NCBI RefSeq assembly: GCF_003043455.1
Contig: NZ_PZGG01000008.1
Location: forward strand, 1-59,945
Length of the DNA stretch: 59,945 nt
Direction: 5' to 3'
DNA from: Staphylococcus simulans
Lineage (GTDB): Bacteria > Bacillota > Bacilli > Staphylococcales > Staphylococcaceae
Part shown: positions 8,204 through 19,635 of the stretch, piece by piece
How the letters are laid out: each line of letters opens with the position of its first letter
Position numbering within the stretch: position 1 is the first letter of the stretch
The notes under the pieces: generated by a model
Seen by the model: only the letters and a program-made list of their open reading frames with translations
Databases searched by the model: none
Told to the model about the DNA's origin: nothing
Translations under genes and position numbers: made by a program

Positions 8204-9208
8204 ATGAGCGAACATTCAATGTACATGAGTAGTTGGATGCAGCAGAATGAAACGACGCCAGTCGTAATGTCCTCACGTATACGACTTGCGAGAAACTTAA
8301 GCAATCATGTTCATCCCTTAATGTTTACTTCTGATGTAGAAGGACAAAAAGTCATCAACGAAGTTCAAGATGCACTGCCGGATTTGAAAGTATTGAATTT
8401 GCAGACCATTACGCATACAGATAAATTAAAGTTAGTCGCAAAGCATCTGATCAGTAAAGAACTGATTGAACAGCCGGCTTCAGCAGTATTGTTGAATGAT
8501 GATGAATCATTAAGCATAATGGTAAATGAAGAGGATCATATTAGAATTCAAACCATGAGTTCAGATATGGATTTAGAAGCACTTTATCAAGAAGCTTCAG
8601 AAATAGATGACCAATTAGATAGAGCGCTTGATATCAGTTTTGATGAAGATTTAGGCTATTTAACAACGTGCCCGACAAATATCGGTACAGGTATGCGTGC
8701 AAGCGTGATGTTGCACCTGCCAGGACTTTCTATCATGAAACGTATGAATCGCATAGCTCAAACTATCAATCGTTTCGGCTTTACGATTCGCGGTATTTTC
8801 GGAGAAGGTTCTCAAGTTTATGGTCATATCTATCAAGTTTCAAACCAATTAACCTTGGGAAGAACTGAGGAACAGATTATTGAAACGTTAACTGAAATCG
8901 TCCAGCAGATTATTGCGGAGGAAATGCAGATTCGCAAACAACTTGATTATCATAACTTAGTTGAGATGCAAGATCGTATTTACCGCTCGCTTGGTTTATT
9001 ACGATACAGTCGTATTATGTCTATGGAAGAAGCATCAACAAGACTCAGTGAAGTCAAACTAGGTATTGATTTGGGCTATATTGATTTACCAGAATTCAAC
9101 TTCAATCAAATGATGGTAGCTATCCAATCTCCATTCTTGATTGATGAAGCACAACAAGTATCAATTAAAGAACAAAGAGCAAATATTATTAGAGAACATA
9201 TAAAATAG
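8204..9208 (+). CDS. mcsB: McsB, protein arginine kinase
   Basis: A 334-residue member of the phosphagen (guanidino) kinase fold that phosphorylates arginines on CtsR and on misfolded proteins, marking the latter for ClpC-ClpP. Conserved blocks are SSRIRLARN (near 23-31), NEEDHIRIQ (108-116) and [14 protein letters not shown] with Cys156, the active-site cysteine region. It starts at ATG 8204, three bases after the mcsA stop. The ribosome-binding site lies inside mcsA. Length and motifs are normal for the family. Confidence 0.98.
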   Translation: MSEHSMYMSSWMQQNETTPVVMSSRIRLARNLSNHVHPLMFTSDVEGQKVINEVQDALPDLKVLNLQTITHTDKLKLVAKHLISKELIEQPASAVLLNDDESLSIMVNEEDHIRIQTMSSDMDLEALYQEASEIDDQLDRALDISFDEDLGYLTTCPTNIGTGMRASVMLHLPGLSIMKRMNRIAQTINRFGFTIRGIFGEGSQVYGHIYQVSNQLTLGRTEEQIIETLTEIVQQIIAEEMQIRKQLDYHNLVEMQDRIYRSLGLLRYSRIMSMEEASTRLSEVKLGIDLGYIDLPEFNFNQMMVAIQSPFLIDEAQQVSIKEQRANIIREHIK

Positions 9209-9219
9209 GAGGTTTTGCT

Positions 9220-11685
9220 ATGTTATTCGGTAGATTAACAGAACGTGCACAACGTGTCTTAGCACATGCACAAGAAGAAGCGATTCGTTTGAATCACTCA
9301 AATATCGGAACTGAACACTTATTGCTTGGTTTAATGAAAGAACCAGAAGGTATTGCCGCAAAAGTATTAGAAAGTTTCGGTATCACAGAAGACATTGTTG
9401 TTACAGAAGTAGAAAAATTAATCGGTCAAGGTCAAGAACACATCGGCACATTGCACTATACACCGAGAGCGAAAAAAGTGATTGAACTATCAATGGATGA
9501 AGCACGTAAATTACACCATAATTTCGTAGGTACAGAACACATCTTACTTGGTTTAATCCGTGAAAATGAAGGTGTAGCTGCACGTGTATTCGCAAACTTA
9601 GATTTAAATATCACTAAAGCGCGTGCTCAAGTTGTCAAAGCACTTGGCAGCCCTGAAATGAGTAATAAAAATGCACAAACTGCAAAATCTAATAACACAC
9701 CGACACTTGATGGTTTAGCACGTGACTTAACAGTCATTGCTAAAGACGGCACATTAGACCCAGTTGTCGGCCGTGATAAAGAAATCACACGCGTGATTGA
9801 AGTATTAAGTCGTCGTACTAAAAACAACCCAGTATTAATCGGTGAACCGGGTGTAGGTAAAACAGCAATTGCTGAAGGCTTAGCACAAGCCATTGTAAAT
9901 AATGAAGTACCTGAGACATTAAAAGGTAAACGCGTGATGTCTCTAGACATGGGTACTGTTGTTGCCGGTACAAAATACCGTGGTGAATTCGAAGAAAGAC
10001 TGAAAAAAGTCATGGAAGAAATTCATCAAGCAGGTAACGTTATCTTATTCATCGACGAATTGCACACATTAATCGGTGCAGGCGGTGCTGAAGGTGCCAT
10101 TGACGCATCTAACATCTTAAAACCAGCACTTGCACGTGGTGAATTACAAGCTATCGGTGCAACAACACTAGATGAATACCGTAAACACATTGAAAAAGAT
10201 GCAGCTTTAGAACGTCGTTTCCAACCTGTACAAGTGGATGAACCGACAGTTGAAGATACTATCTTAATCCTAAAAGGATTACGTGATCGTTATGAAGCGC
10301 ATCACCGTATTAATATCTCTGATGAAGCGGTTGAAGCAGCAGCACGTTTAAGTGACCGTTATGTTTCAGATCGTTTCTTACCAGACAAAGCAATCGACTT
10401 AATCGATGAAGCAAGTTCAAAAGTAAGATTGAAAAGTCATACGACTCCTTCAAACTTAAAAGAAATTGAACAAGAAATCGAAAAAGTGAAAAACGAAAAA
10501 GATGCGGCTGTACATTCACAAGAATTCGAAAACGCTGCAAACCTTCGTGATAAACAAACAAAATTAGAAAAACAATATGAAGAAGCGAAAAATGAATGGA
10601 AAAACAAACAAGGCGGCGCAAACACATCATTAACTGAAAATGATATTGCTGAAGTGATTGCAGGCTGGACTGGTATTCCATTAACACGCTTAAATGAAAC
10701 AGAATCAGAACGTCTGTTGAACTTAGAAGACACATTGCATAAACGTGTCATCGGTCAAAAAGATGCAGTGACATCTATCAGTAAAGCGGTACGTCGTGCA
10801 CGTGCAGGCTTGAAAGACCCTAAACGTCCAATCGGAAGCTTTATCTTCTTAGGACCAACAGGTGTAGGTAAAACGGAATTGGCACGTGCGTTAGCTGAAT
10901 CAATGTTCGGCGATGAAGATGCGATGATTCGTGTAGACATGAGTGAGTTCATGGAAAAACACGCAGTGAGCCGTTTAGTCGGAGCGCCTCCAGGCTATGT
11001 AGGTCATGATGACGGTGGTCAATTGACTGAAAAAGTAAGACGTAAACCTTACTCAGTTATCCTATTCGACGAAGTAGAAAAAGCACATCCTGATGTTTTC
11101 AACATCATGTTGCAAGTCTTAGATGATGGTTTCTTAACTGATACAAAAGGACGTCGTGTAGACTTCCGTAATACAGTGATTATCATGACTTCAAACGTCG
11201 GTGCACAAGAATTACAAGACCAACGCTTCGCTGGTTTTGGTGGCGGCAAAGACGAAGGTGCAGACTACGAAACAATTCGCAGTACAATGATGAAAGAATT
11301 GAAAAATGCATTCCGTCCTGAATTCTTAAACCGTGTCGATGACATTATTGTCTTCCACAAATTGGATAAAGCTGAATTGAAAGAAATCGTAACGAAAATG
11401 GTCCGCAACCTTACTGATCGTTTATCTGAACAAGATATTAATATCGAAGTGACAGAAGCTGCGAAAGAAAAAATTGCAGAAGAAGGTTACGATCCGCAAT
11501 ATGGTGCTCGTCCACTTATCAGAGCAATCCAAAAAACAGTTGAAGATAACTTAAGTGAGTTAATCTTAGACGGTAACCAATTAGAAGGTAAAGACGTAGT
11601 CGTAGACCACAATGGTGATAAATTCGAATACAAAATCAATGATCGCCAAACAAAAGAAACCGAAGAAACAAAAACTAAAGCGTAA
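9220..11685 (+). CDS. clpC: ClpC, AAA+ unfoldase of the ClpCP protease
   Basis: An 821-residue Hsp100 ATPase. Residues 1-145 hold the two N-domain repeats that bind adaptors and phosphoarginine. The first AAA+ module has Walker A GEPGVGKT at 208-215. A coiled middle domain follows at about 410-475, and the second module has Walker A GPTGVGKT near 545. It threads substrates into ClpP and degrades CtsR and arginine-phosphorylated proteins. It begins 11 bases after mcsB with an AGGAGG site and ends the heat-shock operon at a strong terminator. Length is normal. Confidence 0.99.
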   Translation: MLFGRLTERAQRVLAHAQEEAIRLNHSNIGTEHLLLGLMKEPEGIAAKVLESFGITEDIVVTEVEKLIGQGQEHIGTLHYTPRAKKVIELSMDEARKLHHNFVGTEHILLGLIRENEGVAARVFANLDLNITKARAQVVKALGSPEMSNKNAQTAKSNNTPTLDGLARDLTVIAKDGTLDPVVGRDKEITRVIEVLSRRTKNNPVLIGEPGVGKTAIAEGLAQAIVNNEVPETLKGKRVMSLDMGTVVAGTKYRGEFEERLKKVMEEIHQAGNVILFIDELHTLIGAGGAEGAIDASNILKPALARGELQAIGATTLDEYRKHIEKDAALERRFQPVQVDEPTVEDTILILKGLRDRYEAHHRINISDEAVEAAARLSDRYVSDRFLPDKAIDLIDEASSKVRLKSHTTPSNLKEIEQEIEKVKNEKDAAVHSQEFENAANLRDKQTKLEKQYEEAKNEWKNKQGGANTSLTENDIAEVIAGWTGIPLTRLNETESERLLNLEDTLHKRVIGQKDAVTSISKAVRRARAGLKDPKRPIGSFIFLGPTGVGKTELARALAESMFGDEDAMIRVDMSEFMEKHAVSRLVGAPPGYVGHDDGGQLTEKVRRKPYSVILFDEVEKAHPDVFNIMLQVLDDGFLTDTKGRRVDFRNTVIIMTSNVGAQELQDQRFAGFGGGKDEGADYETIRSTMMKELKNAFRPEFLNRVDDIIVFHKLDKAELKEIVTKMVRNLTDRLSEQDINIEVTEAAKEKIAEEGYDPQYGARPLIRAIQKTVEDNLSELILDGNQLEGKDVVVDHNGDKFEYKINDRQTKETEETKTKA

Positions 11686-11716
11686 TCAACGTAATTGTTA
11701 AATTAGATTAATAGAT

Positions 11717-11771
11717 AAAGACTCCTTTTTAAGCAGTATTCATCACATAGCTGCTTAAAAGGAGTCTTTTT
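11717..11771 (+). terminator. ctsR operon terminator
   Basis: AAAGACTCC with TTTTTAAGCAG (11717-11736) pairs with CTGCTTAAAAGGAGTCTTT (from 11751), with a one-base bulge, followed by a T tract. It lies 30 bases after clpC. Confidence 0.9.
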
Positions 11772-11827
11772 ATATGTTGTGATTTTGATAGTTTAAAGAG
11801 AATATAATATGTAATTTTAAAGAATTT

Positions 11828-11836
11828 TGGTATGAT
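11828..11836 (+). promoter_or_regulatory. Possible radA promoter (extended -10)
   Basis: TGGTATGAT at 11828-11836 is an extended -10 element. The matching -35 region is poor. It is the best candidate in the 287-base gap between clpC and radA, which otherwise shows only the clpC terminator. A second AT-rich match, TATAAT at 11803-11808, lacks a well-spaced -35. Confidence 0.35.
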
Positions 11837-11972
11837 GTGGTTAAAGATAAGAGTCAGATGATTGTGTGAAACGTGTTTTCAGGTTTAGAATAAGAAAGAA
11901 TCAATGATAGCTTTTAAACCCTAGAGGGTGTAAAATAGATATGTTTTTCACGAAAAAATAGGTGGTGTAAAT

Positions 11973-13343
11973 TTGGCAAAAAAGAAAGTGACATTTGAAT
12001 GTATGGCATGTGGTTATCAATCACCGAAATGGATGGGTAAATGTCCGAATTGTGGTGCTTGGAACCAAATGGAAGAAGTTATGACGCAAAAAGAAGCGCC
12101 AAGTGGCAGAGGGATGCGTACAAGAGAACAAACAGCTAAAGTAACAAAGCTAAATGATGTCCAACATGAATCTACACCGCGTATCCATACAAGTTCGAAA
12201 GAATTTGATCGCGTGTTAGGCGGCGGTATTGTCCAAGGGTCGCTCGTGTTAATCGGTGGGGACCCTGGTATTGGTAAATCAACATTATTACTTCAAATTT
12301 GTTCAGCGCTATCTCAAAATAAAAAAGTACTTTATATTACGGGTGAGGAATCACTCAATCAAACGAAGTTGCGTGCAGACCGTTTAGAAGAAGATTCTAG
12401 TCAATTAAACGTGTTTGCGGAAACAGATTTAGAAGTCATTAAAGAGGCTGTGAAACAAACACAACCAGACTTAGTGGTGGTAGACTCGATTCAAACAGTG
12501 TATCATCCAGAAATCAGTTCAGCACCGGGGTCTGTCTCACAAGTACGAGAAAGTACGCAAATTCTTATGGGGATTGCGAAACAAATGAATATCGCAACCT
12601 TTATCGTCGGCCACGTGACGAAAGAAGGACAAATTGCAGGTCCGCGTTTATTAGAACATATGGTAGATACAGTATTGTATTTCGAAGGGGACGAACACCA
12701 TGCATACAGAATTTTGCGTGCAGTAAAGAACCGTTTCGGCTCAACGAATGAAATGGGTATCTTCGAAATGAAACATAGCGGTTTGAAAGGGATTAAGAAC
12801 CCTTCAGAAATGTTCTTAGAAGAACGTTCAACGAATGTGGCAGGTTCTACAATCGTTCCGACAATGGAAGGCACACGTCCGTTATTAATTGAAGTTCAAG
12901 CATTAGTAACACCGACAACGTTTAATAATCCGAGACGTATGGCGACAGGCATCGACCATAACCGTTTGAATTTATTAATGGCAGTATTAGAGAAGAAAGA
13001 AAGTTACTTGCTGCAGCAACAAGATGCTTATGTCAAAGTGGCAGGCGGCGTGCGTTTAACAGAACCGGCTGTTGACTTAGCAATTATCGCAGCGGTGGCT
13101 TCTAGTTTTAAAGACCAACCTATCAACGGTATGGATTGTTTTGTCGGTGAAGTAGGTTTAACAGGAGAAGTACGACGTGTCTCACGTATTGAACAACGTG
13201 TTCAAGAAGCGGCGAAATTAGGGTTCAAACGTGTGATTATTCCTAAAACCAATATAGGAGGTTGGGACTTCCCGGATAATATTCAAGTTATCGGTGTAAC
13301 GAGTGTGCATGAAGCACTGAACTTTGCATTGATGAAAAGCTGA
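11973..13343 (+). CDS. radA: RadA (Sms), DNA repair and recombination ATPase
   Basis: A 456-residue RecA-like helicase that promotes branch migration in recombination. It has an N-terminal C4 zinc finger (Cys10, Cys13, Cys24, Cys27), Walker A GDPGIGKS at 96-103, a RadA-specific KNRFG motif near 250 and a C-terminal Lon-protease-like domain. The start is TTG at 11973 with AGGTGG upstream, giving the family N-terminus [17 protein letters not shown]. It is followed 27 bases later by the PIN/TRAM gene, the usual Firmicutes order. Confidence 0.98.
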   Translation: MAKKKVTFECMACGYQSPKWMGKCPNCGAWNQMEEVMTQKEAPSGRGMRTREQTAKVTKLNDVQHESTPRIHTSSKEFDRVLGGGIVQGSLVLIGGDPGIGKSTLLLQICSALSQNKKVLYITGEESLNQTKLRADRLEEDSSQLNVFAETDLEVIKEAVKQTQPDLVVVDSIQTVYHPEISSAPGSVSQVRESTQILMGIAKQMNIATFIVGHVTKEGQIAGPRLLEHMVDTVLYFEGDEHHAYRILRAVKNRFGSTNEMGIFEMKHSGLKGIKNPSEMFLEERSTNVAGSTIVPTMEGTRPLLIEVQALVTPTTFNNPRRMATGIDHNRLNLLMAVLEKKESYLLQQQDAYVKVAGGVRLTEPAVDLAIIAAVASSFKDQPINGMDCFVGEVGLTGEVRRVSRIEQRVQEAAKLGFKRVIIPKTNIGGWDFPDNIQVIGVTSVHEALNFALMKS

Positions 13344-13370
13344 TACCACAGAGAGAAAGGAGGCTATCAG

Positions 13371-14435
13371 ATGAATATTATAAAAACAATTGTCATCATC
13401 AGTTATATGATTTTAGGTATCAGTTTAGGGATATTGATCATACCTGATATTGCACGCGATACAGGGCTGGCAGATACTAATGTATGGCTGACAAATAAAT
13501 ATATTGCTGGCATCATTGGTATGGTTTTATTCTTTGTTTTATTTGGTTTGCTTATTCCTAAAATCACCAGAGCCTTGCGTAAATTAGAAGGCTTTATTAT
13601 GCGACACAGCGCAATTGAAATTCTCTTTGCGGCCATTGGTTTGATTATGGGACTCTTTATTTCTGTAATGATTGCATTTATTTTAAATATTATCGGATCA
13701 TCTTTATTCCTTCATGTTCTTCCTATTATCATTACAGTATTCTTGAGTTATTTAGGTTTCCAATTCGGTTTGAAGAAGCGAGATGAAATGTTAGCTTTCT
13801 TACCAGAAAAAATGGCACGTTCTGCTTCAATGAATGCTTTACGTGCGAATCCTAAAATTTTAGATACAAGTGCGGTCATTGACGGCAGAATTTTAGAGAT
13901 TATCAAATGCGGCTTTTTAGATGGAGAGATTTTGATTCCACAAGGTGTAATTAATGAACTGCAAGTCGTTGCAGACTCAACAGATAGTGTTAAAAGAGAA
14001 AAAGGACAACGCGGTCTGGATATTTTAAATCAAATCCATGATACAGATCATCCTTCTCGTATTGTTCATCCGCAGAAATCTTATAATCACATCGATGCAT
14101 TGTTGATTAAACTCGCGCATAAATATAAAGCAGATTTAATTACGACAGATTTTAACTTGAATAAAATTTCACGTGTACAAGGCATTAAAGTGTTGAATGT
14201 GAATGACTTATCTGAAGCGGTAAAACCTGCTGTGCGCCAAGGCGATCATATGAATTTACTAATTACTAAGATGGGTAAAGAACCTGGACAAGGTGTCGGC
14301 TATTTAGAAGACGGCACTATGGTAGTGATTGATGATGCGAAATCCTTAGTTGGCCAGCATGTCAAAATTGAAATTACCAGTATTTTACAAACATCATCTG
14401 GACGAATTGTCTTTGCGAAATTAATTCAACAGTGA
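13371..14435 (+). CDS. YacL-type membrane protein with PIN and TRAM domains
   Basis: A 354-residue protein with four predicted membrane helices in the first about 150 residues. A PIN nuclease-like domain (LDTSAVIDGRILEI and DLITTDFNLNK supply the acidic residues) follows, and then a C-terminal TRAM domain (about 290-350) for RNA binding. Homologues sit between radA and gltX in many Firmicutes. The role is not established. Membrane-anchored RNA cleavage is an inference from the domains. ATG at 13371 follows AAAGGAGG. Confidence 0.9.
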   Translation: MNIIKTIVIISYMILGISLGILIIPDIARDTGLADTNVWLTNKYIAGIIGMVLFFVLFGLLIPKITRALRKLEGFIMRHSAIEILFAAIGLIMGLFISVMIAFILNIIGSSLFLHVLPIIITVFLSYLGFQFGLKKRDEMLAFLPEKMARSASMNALRANPKILDTSAVIDGRILEIIKCGFLDGEILIPQGVINELQVVADSTDSVKREKGQRGLDILNQIHDTDHPSRIVHPQKSYNHIDALLIKLAHKYKADLITTDFNLNKISRVQGIKVLNVNDLSEAVKPAVRQGDHMNLLITKMGKEPGQGVGYLEDGTMVVIDDAKSLVGQHVKIEITSILQTSSGRIVFAKLIQQ

Positions 14436-14443
14436 GCATCCCT

Positions 14444-14459
14444 TGTTTCACATGGAACA
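14444..14459. promoter_or_regulatory. parS-like near-palindrome
   Basis: TGTTTCACATGGAACA matches the ParB/Spo0J site consensus TGTTNCACGTGAAACA at all but two positions, one of them in the central CACGTG. It lies nine bases after the stop of the PIN/TRAM gene, in a gap of 287 bases. Whether ParB binds is unknown. Chance or a decayed site is possible. Confidence 0.3.
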
Positions 14460-14497
14460 GAAGGGTAATCAGAGTTGATTCGTGTAAGCAAATGGGC

Positions 14498-14526
14498 TTA
14501 CCAAATAGGGCTTGTAATGCTACAAT
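14498..14526 (+). promoter_or_regulatory. Candidate gltX promoter
   Basis: TTACCA (14498-14503) and TACAAT (14521-14526) are separated by 17 bases, with TGC just before the -10 (extended -10). It would give a leader of nearly 190 bases before gltX. No complete T-box element is seen in that leader. Confidence 0.45.
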
Positions 14527-14722
14527 AAGTAAGAATGGGTACAGAACTGCCTGGCTATTTATGTCAGTCAAACAGACAGGTCTTGTCACTGCTTTTGACC
14601 GCGGTTTATCATGAATAATCAAGCACATTCTGAAGTATCGCTATCTCTGAAATATGAAGGGGTAGTTGATTTCTCGAACTTTCTTTAATCAATAATCTAA
14701 AAATACAGGAGTGAACGAAATA

Positions 14723-16177
14723 ATGAGTGAACGCGTAAGAGTCAGATATGCACCAAGTCCAACTGGTTATTTGCATATCGGAAACGCTAGAACAGCACTA
14801 TTCAACTATTTATTTGCTAAACACTATGATGGGGACTTTATCGTACGTATTGAGGATACGGATAAGAAACGTAACCTAGAAGACGGCGAATCTTCTCAAT
14901 TCAGCAACTTGAAATGGTTAGGTCTTGATTGGGATGAATCTGTAGATAAAGACGGAGGTTATGGTCCGTATCGTCAATCTGAACGTGGCAAATTCTATAA
15001 TCCTTTAGTAGAACAATTATTAGCAGAAGATAAAGCGTATAAATGTTATATGACTGAAGAAGAATTAGAAGCAGAACGTGAAGGCCAAATTGCACGTGGT
15101 GAAACACCTCGTTATGGTGGTAAACACGCACACTTAACAAAAGAAGAACAAGAAGCGTTTGAAGCAGAAGGACGTAAACCTTCAATTCGTTTCCGTGTGC
15201 CTAAAGGCAAAGTATACAAATTTGATGACATGGTTAAAGGTGAAGTGTCATTCGAATCTGATAACATCGGCGACTGGGTTATTGTGAAAAAAGACGGTGT
15301 ACCGACTTATAACTTTGCGGTAGCTGCAGATGACCATTATATGGAAATCTCAGATGTTATCCGTGGTGATGACCATGTATCTAATACACCAAAACAATTA
15401 ATGATTTATGAAGCATTCGGTTGGGAACCACCACGTTTTGGTCATATTTCATTAATCGTTAACGAACAACGTAAAAAATTAAGTAAACGTGATGGTCAAA
15501 TCTTACAATTCATCGAGCAATACCGTGACTTAGGTTACTTGCCTGAAGCATTGTTCAACTTCATCACATTACTTGGCTGGTCACCAGAAGGTGAAGAAGA
15601 AATCTTCTCTAAAGAAGAATTCATTAAATTATTCGATGAAAATCGTTTACAAAAATCACCAGCGTTCTTCGATAAGAAAAAATTAGCTTGGGTAAACAAC
15701 CAATATATGAAACAAAAAGACTCAGAAACTGTCTTTGAATTAGCGTTACCTCACTTAATCAATGCAGGTTTGATTCCAGAATCACCTTCAGAAGAAGACT
15801 TAGACTGGGGTCGCAAATTAATTGGTTTATATCAAAAAGAAATGAGTTATGCTGGTGAAATCGTACCACTTTCTGAAATCTTCTTCAGAGATGAAGTTGC
15901 ATTAAATGAAGAAGAACAAGAAGTCATCAATGGTGAACAAGTACCAGAATTGATGGAGCATTTATATGGCAAACTAGAAGAATTAGAACCATTTGAAGCG
16001 GCTGAAATTAAGAAAACAATTAAAGCTGTTCAAAAAGAAACAGGTATCAAAGGTAAACAATTATTTATGCCGATTCGTGTTGCGGTAACAGGCGAAATGC
16101 ATGGACCGGAATTACCGAATACAATGGAAGTATTAGGTAAAGAAAAAGTATTAAAACGTTTGAAAAAATATCTATAA
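14723..16177 (+). CDS. gltX: GltX, glutamyl-tRNA synthetase
   Basis: A 484-residue class I aminoacyl-tRNA synthetase. The HIGH signature is HIGN at 18-21 ([14 protein letters not shown]) and the KMSKS equivalent is KLSKRDGQ near 250. In Gram-positive bacteria lacking GlnRS it also charges tRNA-Gln with glutamate for the amidotransferase. The frame opens with GTG at 14711, but that overlaps the AGGAG site. ATG at 14723 gives [15 protein letters not shown], the family start. A cysteine T-box follows, so downstream genes are controlled separately. Confidence 0.99.
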   Translation: MSERVRVRYAPSPTGYLHIGNARTALFNYLFAKHYDGDFIVRIEDTDKKRNLEDGESSQFSNLKWLGLDWDESVDKDGGYGPYRQSERGKFYNPLVEQLLAEDKAYKCYMTEEELEAEREGQIARGETPRYGGKHAHLTKEEQEAFEAEGRKPSIRFRVPKGKVYKFDDMVKGEVSFESDNIGDWVIVKKDGVPTYNFAVAADDHYMEISDVIRGDDHVSNTPKQLMIYEAFGWEPPRFGHISLIVNEQRKKLSKRDGQILQFIEQYRDLGYLPEALFNFITLLGWSPEGEEEIFSKEEFIKLFDENRLQKSPAFFDKKKLAWVNNQYMKQKDSETVFELALPHLINAGLIPESPSEEDLDWGRKLIGLYQKEMSYAGEIVPLSEIFFRDEVALNEEEQEVINGEQVPELMEHLYGKLEELEPFEAAEIKKTIKAVQKETGIKGKQLFMPIRVAVTGEMHGPELPNTMEVLGKEKVLKRLKKYL

Positions 16178-16235
16178 TTTTAGTGGGTAACCTTGCTTGA
16201 ATTTTCAGCATAAACCACCTATTATTAAAAGTAAT

Positions 16236-16442
16236 TACTACTAAGGATTAGTAGGTAATGTTTCAAGCCCAGAGAGTGTGCGGTTGCTGCGAGCACATCT
16301 TGAACATTATTGAATGCACCTTGGTTCGGACAATGATAAATACGGGATTTGAGAGAGTATATGAAAATTGTTTTTTCGTATGCTGAAGAAGAGTGGAACC
16401 GTGCGAAGCACCTCTGACATTAAGTTGTTAGAGGTGCTTTCG
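16236..16442 (+). ncRNA. T-box leader, cysteine-specific (cysE-cysS)
   Basis: The T-box sequence GAGTGGAACCGTGCG lies at 16391-16405. Stem I shows the distal element AGAGAGTGTGCGGTTGCTGC (from 16271) and a specifier loop TGAATGCACC at 16311-16320, whose TGC (16315-16317) reads cysteine. The terminator is CGAAGCACCTCTGAC (16404-16418) paired with GTTAGAGGTGCTTTCG (16427-16442). The T-box bases overlap its 5' arm, as expected for the antiterminator. Uncharged tRNA-Cys should stabilise antitermination and switch on cysE and cysS. The 5' limit of stem I is approximate. Confidence 0.92.
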
Positions 16443-16464
16443 TTATAAATAGGAGGGGAATAAC

Positions 16465-17106
16465 TTGTTTAAAAGAATGAGAGACGATATAAAAATGGTA
16501 TTCGAACAAGATCCTGCAGCTAAGACATCATTTGAGGTAGTAACAACGTATGCAGGATTGCATGCAGTATGGAATCACTTGCTTGCACATAAACTTTATA
16601 ATAAAAAGCACTACGTGGCTGCACGTATTATTTCACAAATATCACGCTTTTTCACTGGTATTGAAATTCATCCAGGAGCTAAAATCGGCAAGCGTTTATT
16701 TATCGATCACGGCATGGGTGTGGTGATTGGTGAAACTTGTACGATTGGTGATAACGTTACAATTTATCAAGGTGTCACTCTTGGCGGTACTGGCAAAGAA
16801 AAAGGCAAACGTCACCCTGACATTGGCGATAATGTCTTAATTGCGGCAGGCTCAAAGATTTTAGGTAATATCAAAGTAGACTCTAATGTCAATATCGGGG
16901 CGAACTCAGTTGTATTAACTGATGTACCAAGCTATTCAACGGTTGTCGGTATTCCTGGCCATATTGTAAAACAACATGGTAAACGTATCGGTAAAAACTT
17001 TGATCATCTCAACTTACCGGACCCGATTTACGAACAAATGAAACAATTAGAAAAGCAACTAGAGCAAGTGAAGAATGGAGAGATTCAAGATGATTACATT
17101 ATATAA
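16465..17106 (+). CDS. cysE: CysE, serine O-acetyltransferase
   Basis: A 213-residue enzyme that makes O-acetylserine from serine and acetyl-CoA, the first step of cysteine synthesis. It has a left-handed beta-helix built from hexapeptide repeats ([20 protein letters not shown] onward) with catalytic histidines near HPGA and DHGMG. The start is TTG at 16465, after AGGAGGGG, giving [17 protein letters not shown] as in other staphylococci. It is shorter than the enterobacterial enzyme, as usual in Firmicutes. It overlaps cysS by 17 bases and sits under the cysteine T-box. Confidence 0.97.
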   Translation: MFKRMRDDIKMVFEQDPAAKTSFEVVTTYAGLHAVWNHLLAHKLYNKKHYVAARIISQISRFFTGIEIHPGAKIGKRLFIDHGMGVVIGETCTIGDNVTIYQGVTLGGTGKEKGKRHPDIGDNVLIAAGSKILGNIKVDSNVNIGANSVVLTDVPSYSTVVGIPGHIVKQHGKRIGKNFDHLNLPDPIYEQMKQLEKQLEQVKNGEIQDDYII

Positions 17107-18490
17107 TACATTGACGAGACAAAAAGAACCGTTTAAGCCGATAGAAGAAGGCAAAGTTAAGATGTATGTCTGCGGTCCAACGGTTTATAACTATATTCAT
17201 ATCGGTAATGCACGTCCGGCTATCAACTATGATGTTGTACGTCGTTACTTTGAATATAAAGGTTATGATGTCAATTATGTATCTAACTTTACAGACGTGG
17301 ACGATAAATTAATCAAACGTTCAAAAGAATTGAACGAAAGTGTTCAAGAAATTGCTGACCGTTATATTCAAGCTTTCTATGAAGATACAGGTGCATTGAA
17401 TGTTAGAAAAGCCACATCTAACCCACGTGTGATGAATCACATGGATGATATTATTGCGTTTATCCAAAACCTAGTGGATCAAGGTTATGCTTATGAAAGT
17501 GAAGGCGATGTTTACTTCAGAACACGTAAGTTCGAAGGTTATGGTAAATTAAGTCATCAATCTATCGATGATTTAAAAGTCGGTGCGCGTATCGAATCAG
17601 GTGAACAAAAAGAAGATGCATTAGATTTCACATTATGGAAAAAGGCGAAACCTGGAGAAATTAGTTGGGACAGCCCATTTGGTAAAGGTCGTCCAGGCTG
17701 GCATATTGAATGCTCTGTAATGGCATATCATGAATTAGGTGAAACGATTGATATCCACGCAGGCGGCAGCGACTTGCAGTTCCCTCACCATGAGAATGAA
17801 ATTGCGCAATCTGAGGCACATAACCATGCGACATTTGCGAATTACTGGATGCATAATGGTTTCATTAATATCAATAATGAAAAAATGAGTAAGTCATTAG
17901 GAAACTTCGTACTCGTACATGACATTATTAAAGAAGTAGACCCTGATGTATTACGTTTCTTTATGATTAGTGTGCATTATCGCAGTCCAATCAACTACAA
18001 CATGGAATTAGTTGAATCTGCGAAAGCTGGTTTAGAACGTATCCGTAATAGTTACCAAGCAATTGAAGAAAGAGAAACGATTGCCTCAGACATTGAAGAT
18101 CAATCAGACTATATCGAACAAATTGATGCGTTATTAAAACAATTTGAAACGGTTATGGATGATGATTTCAACACAGCTAATGCGATTACAACTTGGTATG
18201 ATTTAGCGAAACTTGCGAATAAATATGTAATGGAAAATACAACATCTAAAAAAGTAATTGAACGCTTTAAAGAAGTGTTCCAAATCTTCAGTGATGTCTT
18301 AGGTGTACCATTAAAAGGCAAACAACATGATGAATTGTTAGATGAAGATATTGAAGCCTTAATTGAAGAACGTAATCAAGCGCGAAAAAACAAAGATTAT
18401 GCACGTGCAGATGAAATTCGTGATGAATTAAAAGCACAAAATATTATCCTTGAAGATACACCGCAAGGCGTGAGATTCAAACGTGGATAA
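17090..18490 (+). CDS. cysS: CysS, cysteinyl-tRNA synthetase
   Basis: A 466-residue class I synthetase. It has HIGN at 37-40, KMSKS within [10 protein letters not shown] near 266, and a zinc-binding Cys28 in [10 protein letters not shown] with further ligands around [15 protein letters not shown] at 17090 follows GGAGAG inside the end of cysE, an overlap that suggests translational coupling. An earlier in-frame GTG at 17075 is not the conserved start. With cysE it is induced when tRNA-Cys is uncharged. mrnC overlaps its last codons. Confidence 0.98.
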   Translation: MITLYNTLTRQKEPFKPIEEGKVKMYVCGPTVYNYIHIGNARPAINYDVVRRYFEYKGYDVNYVSNFTDVDDKLIKRSKELNESVQEIADRYIQAFYEDTGALNVRKATSNPRVMNHMDDIIAFIQNLVDQGYAYESEGDVYFRTRKFEGYGKLSHQSIDDLKVGARIESGEQKEDALDFTLWKKAKPGEISWDSPFGKGRPGWHIECSVMAYHELGETIDIHAGGSDLQFPHHENEIAQSEAHNHATFANYWMHNGFININNEKMSKSLGNFVLVHDIIKEVDPDVLRFFMISVHYRSPINYNMELVESAKAGLERIRNSYQAIEERETIASDIEDQSDYIEQIDALLKQFETVMDDDFNTANAITTWYDLAKLANKYVMENTTSKKVIERFKEVFQIFSDVLGVPLKGKQHDELLDEDIEALIEERNQARKNKDYARADEIRDELKAQNIILEDTPQGVRFKRG

Positions 18491-18884
18491 TCAAGAAAAT
18501 ATCAAACTGCTGAACCCATTATCTTTAGCGTATATGGGGGATGCAGTTTTAGATCAATATGTCAGAACGCATATCATTTTGAAATTGCGTGCAAAACCGA
18601 ATCGTCTGCATCAACAAGCCAAACGCTTTGTGTCTGCGAAAAGCCAGGCTATTACGTTAGAAAGTTTGATGCAGTCGGATTGGTTTACAGAAGAAGAATT
18701 AGAAATTGTACGCAGAGGACGTAATGCGAAAAGCCATACAAAAGCAAAAAATACTGACATTCAGACGTATCGTAAAAGCTCTGGGTTGGAAGCGGTCATT
18801 GGTTTCTTATATTTAGACCACCAATCAGACCGATTGGAATCATTGCTTGAGCGTATTGTAACTGAAGTCGAAGAAAGGGAGTGA
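18483..18884 (+). CDS. mrnC: MrnC, mini-ribonuclease III
   Basis: A 133-residue RNase III-like endonuclease without a double-stranded RNA-binding domain, which matures the 23S rRNA ends in Firmicutes. The catalytic signature YMGDAVLD carries Asp20 and Asp24, and [11 protein letters not shown] supplies the second acidic block. The start is GTG at 18483, overlapping the last eight bases of cysS, with the N-terminus [20 protein letters not shown]. It is in the conserved cysS-mrnC-rlmB arrangement. Confidence 0.96.
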   Translation: MDNQENIKLLNPLSLAYMGDAVLDQYVRTHIILKLRAKPNRLHQQAKRFVSAKSQAITLESLMQSDWFTEEELEIVRRGRNAKSHTKAKNTDIQTYRKSSGLEAVIGFLYLDHQSDRLESLLERIVTEVEERE

Positions 18885-18888
18885 GGAT

Positions 18889-19632
18889 GTGGAAGATTCA
18901 GTAATTGTAGGGAGACATGCCGTAAAAGAAGCAATTACTTCTGGGCATCCCATCAACAAGATTTTGATTCAAGATGGCGTGAAAAAGCAACAACTTGACG
19001 AAATCTTAAAAAATGCAAAAAAGCAAAAATTGATTGTGCAGACCGTCCCAAAAACGAAATTAGACGGATTAGCTGAAGCGCCGCACCAAGGTGTCGCGGC
19101 ATTGGTTGCACCATATGAATATGTAGAGTTAGATGATTTACTTGCGAAACTTAAAGCGCAAGACCATTTACCTACATTAATGTTACTGGATGGTTTAGAA
19201 GATCCGCATAACTTAGGTTCTATTTTAAGAACTGCAGATGCAGCAGGTGTAGATGGTGTCATTATACCGAAACGCCGCTCTGTTGCTTTAACACAAACAG
19301 TTGCTAAAGCATCTGCAGGTGCGATTCAACACATTCCGGTAACACGCGTGACAAACTTATCACAGACAATGGATAAGTTGAAAGAAGAAGGTTATTGGAT
19401 TGCAGGGACTGCAGCCGACAACGCTACAGATTACCGACAAATGAGTGCGGATATGCCGCTAGCTATTGTGATTGGTAACGAAGGTCATGGTATGAGCCGA
19501 CTTGTTAAAGAAAAATGTGATTTTTATATTAAGATTCCTATGGTGGGACATATCAACAGTTTAAATGCATCAGTTGCAGCGAGCTTAATGATGTATGAAA
19601 TCTATCGAAAACGTCATCCGGTTGGAGAATAA
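18889..19632 (+). CDS. rlmB: RlmB-type 23S rRNA 2'-O-methyltransferase (SpoU family)
   Basis: A 247-residue SPOUT methyltransferase. A short substrate-binding domain (1-75) precedes the knotted catalytic domain with the three SpoU motifs: [19 protein letters not shown], then [14 protein letters not shown], then [20 protein letters not shown]. It is predicted to methylate a ribose of 23S rRNA, with position G2251 by analogy to E. coli RlmB. The start is GTG at 18889, four bases after mrnC, with GGGAGTGAGG before it. Confidence 0.95.
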   Translation: MEDSVIVGRHAVKEAITSGHPINKILIQDGVKKQQLDEILKNAKKQKLIVQTVPKTKLDGLAEAPHQGVAALVAPYEYVELDDLLAKLKAQDHLPTLMLLDGLEDPHNLGSILRTADAAGVDGVIIPKRRSVALTQTVAKASAGAIQHIPVTRVTNLSQTMDKLKEEGYWIAGTAADNATDYRQMSADMPLAIVIGNEGHGMSRLVKEKCDFYIKIPMVGHINSLNASVAASLMMYEIYRKRHPVGE

Positions 19633-19635
19633 GCT

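Noticed and set aside
14436-14722. A T-box or other riboswitch upstream of gltX
   Set aside because: TTGACCGCGGTT near 14595 recalls part of the T-box motif, but the TGG-ACC core, specifier loop and terminator are missing. A frame of 60 codons here (14432-14614) lacks a ribosome-binding site and overlaps the previous stop.
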